DNA of 64,000 nt, taken from positions 4,149,741-4,213,740 of the forward strand of contig NZ_KI911557.1 of assembly GCF_000515215.1 (NCBI RefSeq), given 5' to 3'. Below are positions 17,720-26,373 of the stretch, piece by piece (position 1 is the stretch's first letter; each line of letters begins with the position of its first letter). The position numbers and the translations under genes were made by a program. The notes beneath the pieces were generated by a model that had not been told where the DNA came from, searched no databases, and saw nothing but the letters and a program-made list of their open reading frames with translations. The stretch is from Methylomonas sp. 11b (GTDB lineage Bacteria; Pseudomonadota; Gammaproteobacteria; Methylococcales; Methylomonadaceae).

Positions 17720-19528
17720 ATGTTCAAGTCGATTGTATTTTCGGTTTTCTGCGTGTTGGTATTAGGTGTCGATTCCGCGCACTGCCAGCCCGCGCCTGCC
17801 GCTGCCGGCGCCGATGAAATTCAGGTGTTGATAGACGTATCCGGCAGCATGAAACAGAACGATCCGGAAAATCTGCGCATAGACGCCAGCCGGTTGTTGG
17901 TCAATTTGCTGCCGGATGGTGCCAAGGCCTCGTTCTGGCTGTTCGCCGAAAAAACCGCGCCGCTGTCCGCGACCGATGTCGTCAGTTCTGCCTGGAAACA
18001 GCAGGCCAGCAAAGCCACGGCCAATATTCATTCTCGGGGTTTGTACACTCATATCGAAGATGCGATTCAGACCGTGCTCAGCCAAGGATTTACCGGTAGC
18101 GGCAAGAAACACCTGATTTTATTGACCGACGGTTTTGTGGATATTTCCAAGGACATCATGCAAAGCGCGGATTCCCGCGAACGAATTCTTAGTGAGTGGA
18201 TCCCTAAACTCCAGCAACAAAATATCAACGTGCAAACCATCGCCTTATCCGAGCAGGCCGACAAAGAGCTGCTGGAAAAACTGGCGTTTGAGACCGGCGG
18301 CTGGGCGGAAACCGCGCAATCGGCCGAACAATTGCAGCGGGTATTTTTGAAAATGGCCCAAAAAGCCGCGCCGAAAGAAACCTTGCCGCTAACCGACAAT
18401 AAGTTCAAGGTCGATAGCGGCATCCACGAATTTTCGGTGTTGGTGTTCAAAAAGCCGCATGCCGCGCCGACGCAATTGGTTGCGCCGGACGGTAAAAGCA
18501 TCAGTAAACAAAGCATGGTCGCCAATGTGTCCTGGCTGGAAAGTCAGACGTACGACCTGATCACCGTTAAGCAACCCTTGATCGGCGAATGGCGCTTGGT
18601 GGCGGAAGTCGATCCCGATAACCAAGTCATGATCGTCACCGACCTGAAACTGCAACTTAGCGAAATTCCCAATTTTCTGGGCGAGAATGAAGTCTTGCCA
18701 ATCAAAGCGCACTTCACCGATAAAAATAAGCTGATCGACCGCGCCGATTTTCTGGGCATGTTGACCCTGGAAATTATCCAAGATCAGCAAACGCCGGCAA
18801 AAATGCAGGCTGTGACAGCCGAGCCCGGTTTTTATCAGCATAAGGTCGAGCATTTGAGTTTGGGTAAACATCTGCTGAAAATCGTCGCCGACGGCAAGAC
18901 TTTCAAGCGGGAAATTATTCATGAGATCGACGTAGTTGCCACGCCTATTGCCGTGGAGAAGCACGTGGATGCTGCTCAGCGTCAGGTTAGTTTGAAACTG
19001 CTGCCGGATCCCAAGTTGATCGATCCTGCCGGCTTTGTGGTCCATGCGGTGATTAACCAAGCAGGGCATGAGCCGGAAACCCGAGCGCTGACCAATAAAG
19101 ATGGAGTCTGGTTGCTGGATTTGGCCGGTTTGCCGCCGCAGACCACCACGCATGTCAATTTCAACGTGATGGCTAAAGATCATGCCGGCAAGCCGCTGAC
19201 GCCGGCGATCAAACCGCTCACTATCGATGACAGTTGGTTCGTTGCTGCCGAGAAAGTCGAGGTTGCCGCACCGGCGGCAGAGACTGATGCACATCACGAG
19301 TCAGGCGATCATGAAAAAACCGATCAGAAAACCGATGCCGAGCAGCATGAGCAGACTGACCATGAGCAACATCCGCCGCCGGGCGCCGCGGAAACCAATT
19401 GGTTATTGGTTGGCGGCATCCTGTTGACCATCAATCTGATACTGGGTGTTGGTGGGTTTTTTACCTATCGTTACCTGAAAAAAAGCCAAGCAGAAAAACA
19501 TCAGCAGTTACTGGAGAGATTGTCATGA
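17720..19528 (+). CDS. Membrane-anchored von Willebrand factor A domain protein
   Basis: A 602-residue protein with an N-terminal signal peptide (ending SAHC-Q), a periplasmic vWA domain with an intact MIDAS metal site (D39-V-S-G-S43) and LLTDGF, a long beta-rich region, a His/Glu-rich linker (about 535-560) and one C-terminal membrane helix (NWLLVGGILLTINLILGVGGFF). It resembles the conserved hypothetical family TIGR03503. Its stop overlaps the next ATG (ATGA), starting a run of five coupled or nearly adjacent genes. A role in envelope protein assembly is possible but unproven. Confidence 0.75.
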   Translation: MFKSIVFSVFCVLVLGVDSAHCQPAPAAAGADEIQVLIDVSGSMKQNDPENLRIDASRLLVNLLPDGAKASFWLFAEKTAPLSATDVVSSAWKQQASKATANIHSRGLYTHIEDAIQTVLSQGFTGSGKKHLILLTDGFVDISKDIMQSADSRERILSEWIPKLQQQNINVQTIALSEQADKELLEKLAFETGGWAETAQSAEQLQRVFLKMAQKAAPKETLPLTDNKFKVDSGIHEFSVLVFKKPHAAPTQLVAPDGKSISKQSMVANVSWLESQTYDLITVKQPLIGEWRLVAEVDPDNQVMIVTDLKLQLSEIPNFLGENEVLPIKAHFTDKNKLIDRADFLGMLTLEIIQDQQTPAKMQAVTAEPGFYQHKVEHLSLGKHLLKIVADGKTFKREIIHEIDVVATPIAVEKHVDAAQRQVSLKLLPDPKLIDPAGFVVHAVINQAGHEPETRALTNKDGVWLLDLAGLPPQTTTHVNFNVMAKDHAGKPLTPAIKPLTIDDSWFVAAEKVEVAAPAAETDAHHESGDHEKTDQKTDAEQHEQTDHEQHPPPGAAETNWLLVGGILLTINLILGVGGFFTYRYLKKSQAEKHQQLLERLS

Positions 19529-20160
19529 ATCCATTCGATTCCGTGGTAGTGATATTAGCGGCGGAGGCGTTGGGGTTTTTGACGCTGCTGGTTATCGTGC
19601 TGTTTTTTATCTCGAGAAACCGGCGAGGGAAGGAGATGGCCGAAATTGATCATTTCATTACCGAGCTTGAAGAGCAGGCCATCGTCAAAAATCGCTGGCT
19701 GGAGCAATTTCTGGAGGAAAACTGCGGGTTGGCTACAGCGGAGATCGAGCCATTGTTGCAAGAAGTCAACGCGTCTGAACGCGCTGTGTTTGAAGGGGTG
19801 ATTCGCTTGTTTCTGAAACGCGAGTTGGTGTTGTTGAGTGAGATCGAGCAACGTGTCGGCCGCCTAACCGAGCCTTATCAGAATTTGCTGGCAAATCGGG
19901 GCGCGGCTGCGCCGGTTGCTGCGGTGCAGGATTCGCCGCAAGCACATCAATTGGCAGGCTTGGAACGTATTAACCAACAACTGGTGCGGCAACTGGATAA
20001 CGCGATGAAAACCATCGACGAAATGTCCGCCGAATATACCCGTGTGTTTAGCGGCAACCAGACCGCCTTAGAGTTGGAAAACAGCAGTAAAAAGATGCTG
20101 CAAATTTTCCATGATGCCGAACGTGGTGTGCGCGAGAGCATTACGGAGTTGGGCAAATGA
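19525..20160 (+). CDS. Membrane protein with coiled-coil region, unrecognised
   Basis: A 211-residue protein. The ATG at 19525 overlaps the stop of the vWA gene and is preferred over upstream in-frame codons that lie inside it. One N-terminal membrane helix (residues 6-30, then RNRRG) is followed by a mostly helical cytoplasmic part rich in Glu, Gln and Leu. No family is recognised. Coupling to the vWA gene and to the next membrane protein suggests one complex. Confidence 0.7.
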   Translation: MNPFDSVVVILAAEALGFLTLLVIVLFFISRNRRGKEMAEIDHFITELEEQAIVKNRWLEQFLEENCGLATAEIEPLLQEVNASERAVFEGVIRLFLKRELVLLSEIEQRVGRLTEPYQNLLANRGAAAPVAAVQDSPQAHQLAGLERINQQLVRQLDNAMKTIDEMSAEYTRVFSGNQTALELENSSKKMLQIFHDAERGVRESITELGK

Positions 20161-20669
20161 ATCAATCTCTGCTGCTTATCGGCTTAGGAGAATTGTCGCT
20201 GTTGTTGTTGGCCGGCCTGATCGCCGTGCTGGTCGTTAATCGCCGGAATAAACGTCGGCGGCTGGCCGGCATCGAAGAATTGCTGGAAGACATTAAGGAC
20301 CGGCAGGAACGGCGCAGCGACAGGTTGGCCTTGGCCTTGACCGGTAAACATCACTTAGACGAACAAACCGCGCAGGCTGTCAGCGAAAATCTGATTGCGG
20401 CGGAAAAGCAGTTTTTGTATGGGTTTATAGAACAGCAAATGCAGCAGCAGACGGTGGGCGGATTTTACGAAAATCTGTGCCGTTTGCTGGATAGTTATCT
20501 GGACGGCTTACCCAAAGCGGGTGAAAAACCGGTTGCCGACGAGCCGGCTGCCGAGACTGAACAACAACATGCCGGCACCGATTCGGAGCAGTCAAAACCG
20601 GCTGACACTGACGCAACCCCAGCCGAAGAGGCCCCGCCACCACCGGATTGGGGCGACGTGTTCGATTGA
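20157..20669 (+). CDS. Small membrane protein with acidic tail, unrecognised
   Basis: A 170-residue protein with one N-terminal membrane helix (about residues 5-27), a basic stop-transfer (NRRNKRRR), a helical middle and a low-complexity Glu/Pro/Thr-rich tail. ATGA overlap with the preceding gene. It shares topology with that gene (an N-terminal anchor and a cytoplasmic helical body). Function unknown. Confidence 0.68.
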   Translation: MNQSLLLIGLGELSLLLLAGLIAVLVVNRRNKRRRLAGIEELLEDIKDRQERRSDRLALALTGKHHLDEQTAQAVSENLIAAEKQFLYGFIEQQMQQQTVGGFYENLCRLLDSYLDGLPKAGEKPVADEPAAETEQQHAGTDSEQSKPADTDATPAEEAPPPPDWGDVFD

Positions 20670-20699
20670 GGCAACAACTATTCTGACTCAGGGGGAAGA

Positions 20700-21032
20700 T
20701 TGGCACCCATTCAAGCTTGCGTGATCATCCCGGCGACAGCGGGGAAAACCAAGAAAGGTGGGGACCATCGAAACTATTTTTACCGGGTAAAAGACGTGAT
20801 TTCCTTTCTGAATCTCAAATGGGGGCCGCTGGAAGCCGTTGCGTATCCGCCCGCTGGCGGTGGTACGCTGTCAGGCAAAAAGGGTATTGTCCTCTTCGAA
20901 GTTCATGGCTGGAGTGATGCTAGCGGTCATGCAACGCTATTCGACGGAACGACTTGTTATGACCACTGCTATTTCAACGAGCTAGGCGTGACAGATCGCA
21001 CTAGCCACGCAAATTTCCGGGTGCTCAAATGA
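20700..21032 (+). CDS. Type VI secretion amidase effector of the Tae4 family, N-terminally shortened
   Basis: A 110-residue protein that matches the C-terminal two thirds of Tae4 effectors, which cut the peptide stem of peptidoglycan. The segment FYRVKDVISFL and the signature GWSDASGHATLFDG (catalytic His) with CYDHCYF (candidate acid) are visible. Family members are about 160 residues and carry the catalytic Cys in an N-terminal helix. Here only AC at residues 6-7 precedes IPATAGKT, so about 45-50 N-terminal residues are missing. The start is a TTG with GGGGGA just upstream; the frame is closed by the previous gene's TGA, so nothing longer is possible. Catalysis may be lost. Its stop overlaps the immunity start. 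Confidence 0.72.
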   Translation: MAPIQACVIIPATAGKTKKGGDHRNYFYRVKDVISFLNLKWGPLEAVAYPPAGGGTLSGKKGIVLFEVHGWSDASGHATLFDGTTCYDHCYFNELGVTDRTSHANFRVLK

Positions 21033-21445
21033 AAGCCGTCCACACATTCGTTGCCGTGGGGCTATGTTGCTATTCACTGACAGCTATCGCGGATTCCAAC
21101 GCTGCCACACGACGTAGCAACGCCGAAAACTATAAAGACAGGGCGCTGGCCGCCTGCTTATCAACCGCTTACAAGGATTCGCCGGCAGGCGAGGATGCTG
21201 ACATTACCAAGAGCGCGTTTTTGGAATGGACGTATTACAACGACGATAAAGGGAATCCGGCAATCGATCAACTTGTTGAGAAATATCTGCATCGAGACTA
21301 CAGCAATCCGGTGGAAGGTTACGCTGGGGCGAAATTTAACCTGCTTAAGTGCCTGGACATGTATCACAGCCAAGAACTTGATGCACAGGTTCATAAGTAC
21401 GTCCCACACCCTAACTGGGTAGGGGACAAGCCGGCCAAGCGCTAG
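21029..21445 (+). CDS. Tai4-type immunity protein to a Tae4 amidase effector
   Basis: A 138-residue periplasmic protein with a clear signal peptide (FVAVGLCCYSLTAIA). The mature part has the Tai4 pattern: YKDRALAACLSTAYKD, a middle SAFLEWTYYND, and KCLDMYHSQEL near the C-terminus with paired cysteines. Tai4 binds Tae4 in the periplasm and protects the producer. It is coupled by ATGA to the shortened effector. An intact immunity gene beside a damaged effector fits an orphan immunity locus. No type VI secretion genes are in the window. Confidence 0.75.
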   Translation: MKAVHTFVAVGLCCYSLTAIADSNAATRRSNAENYKDRALAACLSTAYKDSPAGEDADITKSAFLEWTYYNDDKGNPAIDQLVEKYLHRDYSNPVEGYAGAKFNLLKCLDMYHSQELDAQVHKYVPHPNWVGDKPAKR

Positions 21446-21619
21446 TAATTCGCTGCTTTGGCGTGTTCATGGGCAATCCAGGCCGCAGACTCGGAGTCAA
21501 AATTTTCGCAGGCACGAAAATTCTTGCTCATGGGGCGGCGATGCCGCTATCGCGACAATCTCGCCTGCGAAATTGGGTTCCGGTCATCCATGCCAGTGAT
21601 AACGCGATAAGTCCGGTAG

Positions 21620-21647
21620 GTCAGGGTACGCGATAGCGTTCCCTGAC
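21620..21647. terminator. Perfectly stacked hairpin between convergent genes
   Basis: GTCAGGG (21620-21626) pairs with CCCTGAC (21641-21647), and inside it ACGC pairs with GCGT around a GATA loop, separated by a T-T mismatch. It sits between the convergent immunity gene and glgX, so it could end transcription from both sides. It could equally be a REP-like element; no T-run is seen. Confidence 0.5.
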
Positions 21648-21661
21648 AACAGGCTGTCTCA

Positions 21662-23860
21662 TTAACTTGTCGGTATTTCCGTCGCCGGCTGGTCGAGCAA
21701 CTTGATGCCGGTCAATTTGCTGAAAAAACTGGCGGACCGTTTCGCCACGCTATCGCCACCATCGATACCGGCTTGTTGGATGTTTTCAAACACCACAATC
21801 GAATGCGGCTCCACGGTATACCAGGGTTTGCTCAGCGCTTTTTGTTCCGCAGGCTCGATAATATCTTTGGGCGATGTTTGTGCGGTATCCAAAGCCAGAC
21901 ACCAGCTTTTGCCTTCAACCTCCGGCAGCTGCATGTTGTGTTTGCTATCGGACATGTTCATTATCGCGTGCAGGTCAGCTTCGTCTTTGCCTAATGCCGC
22001 CAGCGTAAAGGCTAGAATCCGCGTGTTCGGGTCGTCCCAACGCGGCGGTTGATCTACTTCCAGGCCATGCCAGCTGATGTCGGCCATATCTTTGCCTTCC
22101 ATTTTTCGGCCGGTGAGGAAATTTCGACGCATCAAGGCTGGATGACGTTTGCGCAAGCGGATCATCTGCTGCACAAAATGCAGCACGTCGGCATTCTCCT
22201 TGGCTTTATCCCAGTTCAGCCAGCTTAATTCGTTGTCCTGACAATAGCAGTTGTTATTGCCTTGCTGCGTGTGCAGAAATTCGTCGCCAGCCAGCAACAT
22301 CGGTACGCCATGGCTAAGCAGCAAAACCGCAAAGGCGTTTTTCACCTGTTGCCGCCGCAGTTTGCCTATGGCCGGGTCGGGGGTCGGGCCTTCCGCGCCG
22401 CAATTGCTGCTGAGATTATTGCTGCAACCGTCCCGATTGTTTTCGCCGTTCGCGGTGTTGTGTTTTTCGTTGTAGCTGAACAGATCTTTCAACGTAAAAC
22501 CGTCGTGGCAGGTGACAAAGTTAATGCCGCTGATCGGCAGGCGGTGCTGATGTTGATAGAGATCGCTACTGCCGCAGATACGCGTGGCTACTTCGCTGAT
22601 GATGCCGGTGTCGCCGCGTAGGAAGCGGCGAATCACGTCGCGGTAACGGCCGTTCCATTCTCCCCAGCGATAGCCGGGAAAGTTGCCGACTTGATAAAGG
22701 CCGGCCGCGTCCCAGGCTTCCGCAATCAGCTTGGTTTTGGCCAGTTGTTCGGATAGTTCTATGCCCCAGACCAGAGGCGGATCCTGTAGTACGCTGCCGT
22801 CTTCGCCGCGCGCCAAAGCGCTGGCCAGGTCGAATCTAAAGCCGTCGACATGCATTTCCCGCACCCAGTATTCCAGGCAGCTGATGATGAAGTTGGTGAC
22901 CAGCGGGTGATTGGCATTGACGGTGTTACCGCAGCCGGTATAGTCGTGAAAGATGCGTTTATCGTGCTTGTCGGTCAAATAAAAGCTGTTGCCGGTAATG
23001 CCTTTGAAGTTAATTACCGGGCCGTCGGCGCCGGCTTCCGAGGTGTGATTGAACACCACGTCCATGATCACGCCAATGCCGGCCTTGTGCAACGCTTTGA
23101 CCAGATCGCGGAACTCGCGGATGTGCGTGCCTTGTTCCGGTGTGACGCAATAACCGGGATGCGGGCTAAAGAAGCTGTGCGTGCTGTAGCCCCAGTAGTT
23201 TTTCAAGCCCAGATCGGCGGTATGCGGCGGCACGTCTTGCTCATCGAAGGCCATGATGGGCAGCAGTTCGACATGGGTGATACCGAGTTTTTTCAGATAA
23301 GGAATTTTTTCGATCAGGCCGATAAAGGTACCTGGGTGCTTCACCTTGGCGGAAGCGTGGCGAGTAAAACCGCCGACATGCAATTCGTAAATAATGGCTT
23401 TTTCGCTACGAATGGCCAGCGGCGTGTCGCCTTCCCAGTCGTAACGGTCGTCGACGACCACTGCGCGCATGGCGTGATGGCTATTATCGCCGGGCTTGCA
23501 GGCGGCGGCGCGGTTCCATAATTTGTCGCTGATAGCGCGCGCCCAAGGGTCCAGCAATAATTTTTCGCGATCAAACCGCAGGCCCGATTCGCGGGTGTTG
23601 TCCGGGCCGTCGATGCGCCAGGCATACCAAGTGCCGACCGGCAGTTCTTCGACAAACACGTGCCAGGAGAAAAACGTATGGTTTTTATCTTTTTGTAAGG
23701 GTATGACTTGTAAGGGTTTTATGCTGTCAGGCTCGGCAAATAGCAGCAGCTCCACGTCCGTCGCATGGCGGCTGGAGATGGAGAAGTTGACGCCGCCCTC
23801 GCTAACCTTGGCGCCGTGAGGATAGGGACTCCCTGACTTTAAACTGTATGGTTTGTGCAT
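21662..23860 (-). CDS. glgX: Glycogen debranching enzyme (GlgX / isoamylase type)
   Basis: A 732-residue GH13 enzyme that hydrolyses alpha-1,6 branches of glycogen limit dextrin. The N-terminal CBM48 domain (GAKVSEGGVNFSISSRHATDVELLLF) is followed by the catalytic barrel. The GH13 motifs are DVVFNHT, GFRFDLAS (nucleophile Asp), LIAEAWD (acid/base Glu) and VTCHDGFTL. It is transcribed away from the DUF4912-GH57 genes and shares a 184-base divergent promoter region with them. This fits a glycogen turnover cluster. Confidence 0.93.
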   Translation of the reverse strand: MHKPYSLKSGSPYPHGAKVSEGGVNFSISSRHATDVELLLFAEPDSIKPLQVIPLQKDKNHTFFSWHVFVEELPVGTWYAWRIDGPDNTRESGLRFDREKLLLDPWARAISDKLWNRAAACKPGDNSHHAMRAVVVDDRYDWEGDTPLAIRSEKAIIYELHVGGFTRHASAKVKHPGTFIGLIEKIPYLKKLGITHVELLPIMAFDEQDVPPHTADLGLKNYWGYSTHSFFSPHPGYCVTPEQGTHIREFRDLVKALHKAGIGVIMDVVFNHTSEAGADGPVINFKGITGNSFYLTDKHDKRIFHDYTGCGNTVNANHPLVTNFIISCLEYWVREMHVDGFRFDLASALARGEDGSVLQDPPLVWGIELSEQLAKTKLIAEAWDAAGLYQVGNFPGYRWGEWNGRYRDVIRRFLRGDTGIISEVATRICGSSDLYQHQHRLPISGINFVTCHDGFTLKDLFSYNEKHNTANGENNRDGCSNNLSSNCGAEGPTPDPAIGKLRRQQVKNAFAVLLLSHGVPMLLAGDEFLHTQQGNNNCYCQDNELSWLNWDKAKENADVLHFVQQMIRLRKRHPALMRRNFLTGRKMEGKDMADISWHGLEVDQPPRWDDPNTRILAFTLAALGKDEADLHAIMNMSDSKHNMQLPEVEGKSWCLALDTAQTSPKDIIEPAEQKALSKPWYTVEPHSIVVFENIQQAGIDGGDSVAKRSASFFSKLTGIKLLDQPATEIPTS

Positions 23861-24044
23861 GCCCTTTACCGAGAAACTGTGAATTAGTCCTGATTTTACT
23901 GCATATAGGGGCTGCGGGCCTACGCCTTGCGTAAATAATCGACAACGGTTAGAGTCTATAAACGCCGGTCGCTGCGGCGATACGTCGCGGAATGTCCGCT
24001 ATCCACAGGATAAAACCTAGTCACCCGACCCGTTAACATTGCCG

Positions 24045-24728
24045 ATGGCCTTTTCCTCCTCACCGTCTCAAGTCCGCATGCCGCTTTCTGCGGAGGAAAT
24101 GCGGGCTATTAGTCTGGAGATTAGCCGGGGCTTTGCCCCGCGAAGGTTTAGAGCGGGCGCGGCGAGGTTGACGAGTAGCGGCTTTTCGCCGCAAGAGCTG
24201 TTAAGCATTAGTCAGCAGATTAATCGCGAGTTCGCCCCACGCCAGCAACTCACTGCCGCCAAAGTTGAAAGCGCCAAGTTGGTTGCGTTGCCGGTCGATC
24301 CGGAACATATCCATGTCTATTGGCAGCTTGATGACGTGGCACAGGCGTCTATGCCGCCTGCCGAACCGCCAGATGCCCAGCATTTGACCTTGCGCGTTTA
24401 CAGTCGGCCTGCGCCGGCTGAAGCGGTCTCGTCGCCGCAAGACTCGGCCAAGACTTGGTTCGATGTGCCGGTCGCCGCCGAACACAGCCAACAGCAGATT
24501 ACGCTGCCCAGCGGCGACACCTGCATCGCCGGGATTTACCAGGTAGCGATTGGTCGGCTAAACGCTCAGCAGGAATTCAGCCCGTTGGCGTATTCGCAGG
24601 CTGCAGCATTCGCACCGCAAGTGTCGCCGATGATGGAAAGGCTGTCGCCGGCGATGGCGCAGTTTATAATACCGCCTTCCCAAGCGTCTTCGGCGCTTGC
24701 CGTAACCGCGTCCGGCCAACAAAATTAA
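24045..24728 (+). CDS. DUF4912-domain protein of the glycogen cluster
   Basis: A protein of about 227 residues. The middle (DPEHIHVYWQLDD ... LTLRVYSRPA ... TWFDVPVAAEHSQQQITLPSGDTCIAGIYQVAIGRL) fits DUF4912, a beta-sandwich-like family often encoded next to GH57 glucan branching enzymes. The N-terminus (PLSAEEMRAISLEISRGF and SPQELLSISQQINREF) contains a duplicated helical motif. The ATG at 24045 is used; a TTG two codons earlier is an alternative. It ends 8 bases before the GH57 gene. The role is unknown; carbohydrate binding is a reasonable inference. Confidence 0.7.
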   Translation: MAFSSSPSQVRMPLSAEEMRAISLEISRGFAPRRFRAGAARLTSSGFSPQELLSISQQINREFAPRQQLTAAKVESAKLVALPVDPEHIHVYWQLDDVAQASMPPAEPPDAQHLTLRVYSRPAPAEAVSSPQDSAKTWFDVPVAAEHSQQQITLPSGDTCIAGIYQVAIGRLNAQQEFSPLAYSQAAAFAPQVSPMMERLSPAMAQFIIPPSQASSALAVTASGQQN

Positions 24729-24735
24729 CTCCGCG

Positions 24736-26325
24736 ATGAACAAAGGCTATCTCAGCATCGTTTTGCATGCCCATTTGCCCTATGTGCATCATCCAGAACA
24801 CGACAGTTTTTTTGAAGAAAACTGGCTGTTCGAAGCGATTACCGAATGTTATCTGCCCTTGTTGGCGATGCTGGAGCGCTTGCATGTCGACCAAGTGCCG
24901 TATCGGCTGACCTTATCCTTGTCGCCGACACTGATGACGATGTTGCGCGACCCTTTGTTGCAAAGCCGTTATCTGCATTATCTGCAAGGCAGACTGGAAT
25001 TGGCGGAGCGGGAGTTGGAGCGCACGCGCCGGCTGCCGCAGTTCGAGCCGCTGGCACAGATGTATATGCAGTGGTTTCAGGATGCCCTGCATCGCTACCA
25101 GCAGCGCTATCAATGCGATTTGCTGACAGCGTTTCAGCGCCATCACAGCGCTGGCTGCCTGGAGTTGATCACTACGGCCGCCACCCATGGCTATTTGCCA
25201 TTGTTGAATGTCAGCCCGGTGTCGGTGCGCAATCAAATTGGCGTTGGCATTGCCAGTTTTAACAGCCAATTCGGCTTTGCGCCGAGCGGCTTTTGGTTGC
25301 CGGAATGCGGATATTATCCGGGCCTGGAACAGCTGCTGAAAGCCGAAGGCATAGATTATTTTTTCGTCGATAGTCACGCGATCATGGACGCCGACCAGTC
25401 TCCGCGCTATGGTGTGTATGCGCCGCTGGACTGCGGCAACGGCGTCGCCGCATTCGGCCGTGATCCTGCGTCGTCGCGACAGGTCTGGAGCGCGGAGGAA
25501 GGCTATCCGGGCGATGGGGATTATCGCGAGTATTATCGCGACATCGGTTTCGATTTGCCTCTGGAATATATCGCGCCTTATATTTTGGACGGCGAAACCC
25601 GGATTAACACCGGCATCAAGTATTTCCGCATCACCGGCGCCAAGCAAACCAAGCAGGTTTACCAGCCTGAACTGGCCAGGCTAAAAGCGCGCCGGCATGC
25701 CGAAGATTTTATCTTGCGCCGCCAGCAGCAAATCGACGCGTTGGCTGCGGAAATGCCGCAAGCGCCGATTATCGTCGCACCTTACGATGCTGAACTATTT
25801 GGACATTGGTGGTTCGAAGGGCCTTTATGGCTTGAACAAGTATTACGCTTGGCAGCCAGCAGCGAAAACGGCGTCCAGACCGTCAGTTGCGGCGATTATT
25901 TGCAATTGCCTTTGCAGCACGTGCGGGCTACGCCGGCCGCTTCCAGTTGGGGCGAACACGGTTATTCCAGTTACTGGCTGAACGAAAGCAACGACTGGAT
26001 TTATCCCTTATTGCACAAGGCTGCCGCCGAAATGGAAAAGCTGGCGGGCGATTTGCGCGGCTTTGGCGTGAGTGATTTGCAGCGGCGCGCTTTAAATCAG
26101 GCCGCCCGATCACTGTTGCTGGCGCAGTCTTCGGATTGGCCGTTTATCATGAAGGCCGGCACCACGATCGATTACGCGCGCAAACGCATTACCGATCATT
26201 TGGCCCGGTTTAATTATCTGCACGATGCGATCCGCAAAAACCGTATCGATGAACGCTACCTGACAGCGCTGGAGATCATGGACGATATTTTTCCGGATAT
26301 TGACTTTCGCCATTATGCCGCCTAG
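24736..26325 (+). CDS. GH57 1,4-alpha-glucan branching enzyme
   Basis: A 529-residue family-57 glycoside hydrolase. The GH57 motifs are HAHLPYV at the N-terminus, SGFWLPECGYYPGLE (nucleophile Glu), APYDAELFGHWWFEGP (acid/base Asp) and SSWGEHGYSSYW, followed by the C-terminal DUF1957-type helical domain. It introduces alpha-1,6 branches into glycogen. It is co-directional with the DUF4912 gene and with the next two unusual genes. A small GC hairpin (26332-26344) lies between it and the next gene. Confidence 0.9.
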   Translation: MNKGYLSIVLHAHLPYVHHPEHDSFFEENWLFEAITECYLPLLAMLERLHVDQVPYRLTLSLSPTLMTMLRDPLLQSRYLHYLQGRLELAERELERTRRLPQFEPLAQMYMQWFQDALHRYQQRYQCDLLTAFQRHHSAGCLELITTAATHGYLPLLNVSPVSVRNQIGVGIASFNSQFGFAPSGFWLPECGYYPGLEQLLKAEGIDYFFVDSHAIMDADQSPRYGVYAPLDCGNGVAAFGRDPASSRQVWSAEEGYPGDGDYREYYRDIGFDLPLEYIAPYILDGETRINTGIKYFRITGAKQTKQVYQPELARLKARRHAEDFILRRQQQIDALAAEMPQAPIIVAPYDAELFGHWWFEGPLWLEQVLRLAASSENGVQTVSCGDYLQLPLQHVRATPAASSWGEHGYSSYWLNESNDWIYPLLHKAAAEMEKLAGDLRGFGVSDLQRRALNQAARSLLLAQSSDWPFIMKAGTTIDYARKRITDHLARFNYLHDAIRKNRIDERYLTALEIMDDIFPDIDFRHYAA

Positions 26326-26373
26326 ACAGACGCCCGTGGCGGGCACTGCCTAACTCAACCTCCAGGGGGAGCT

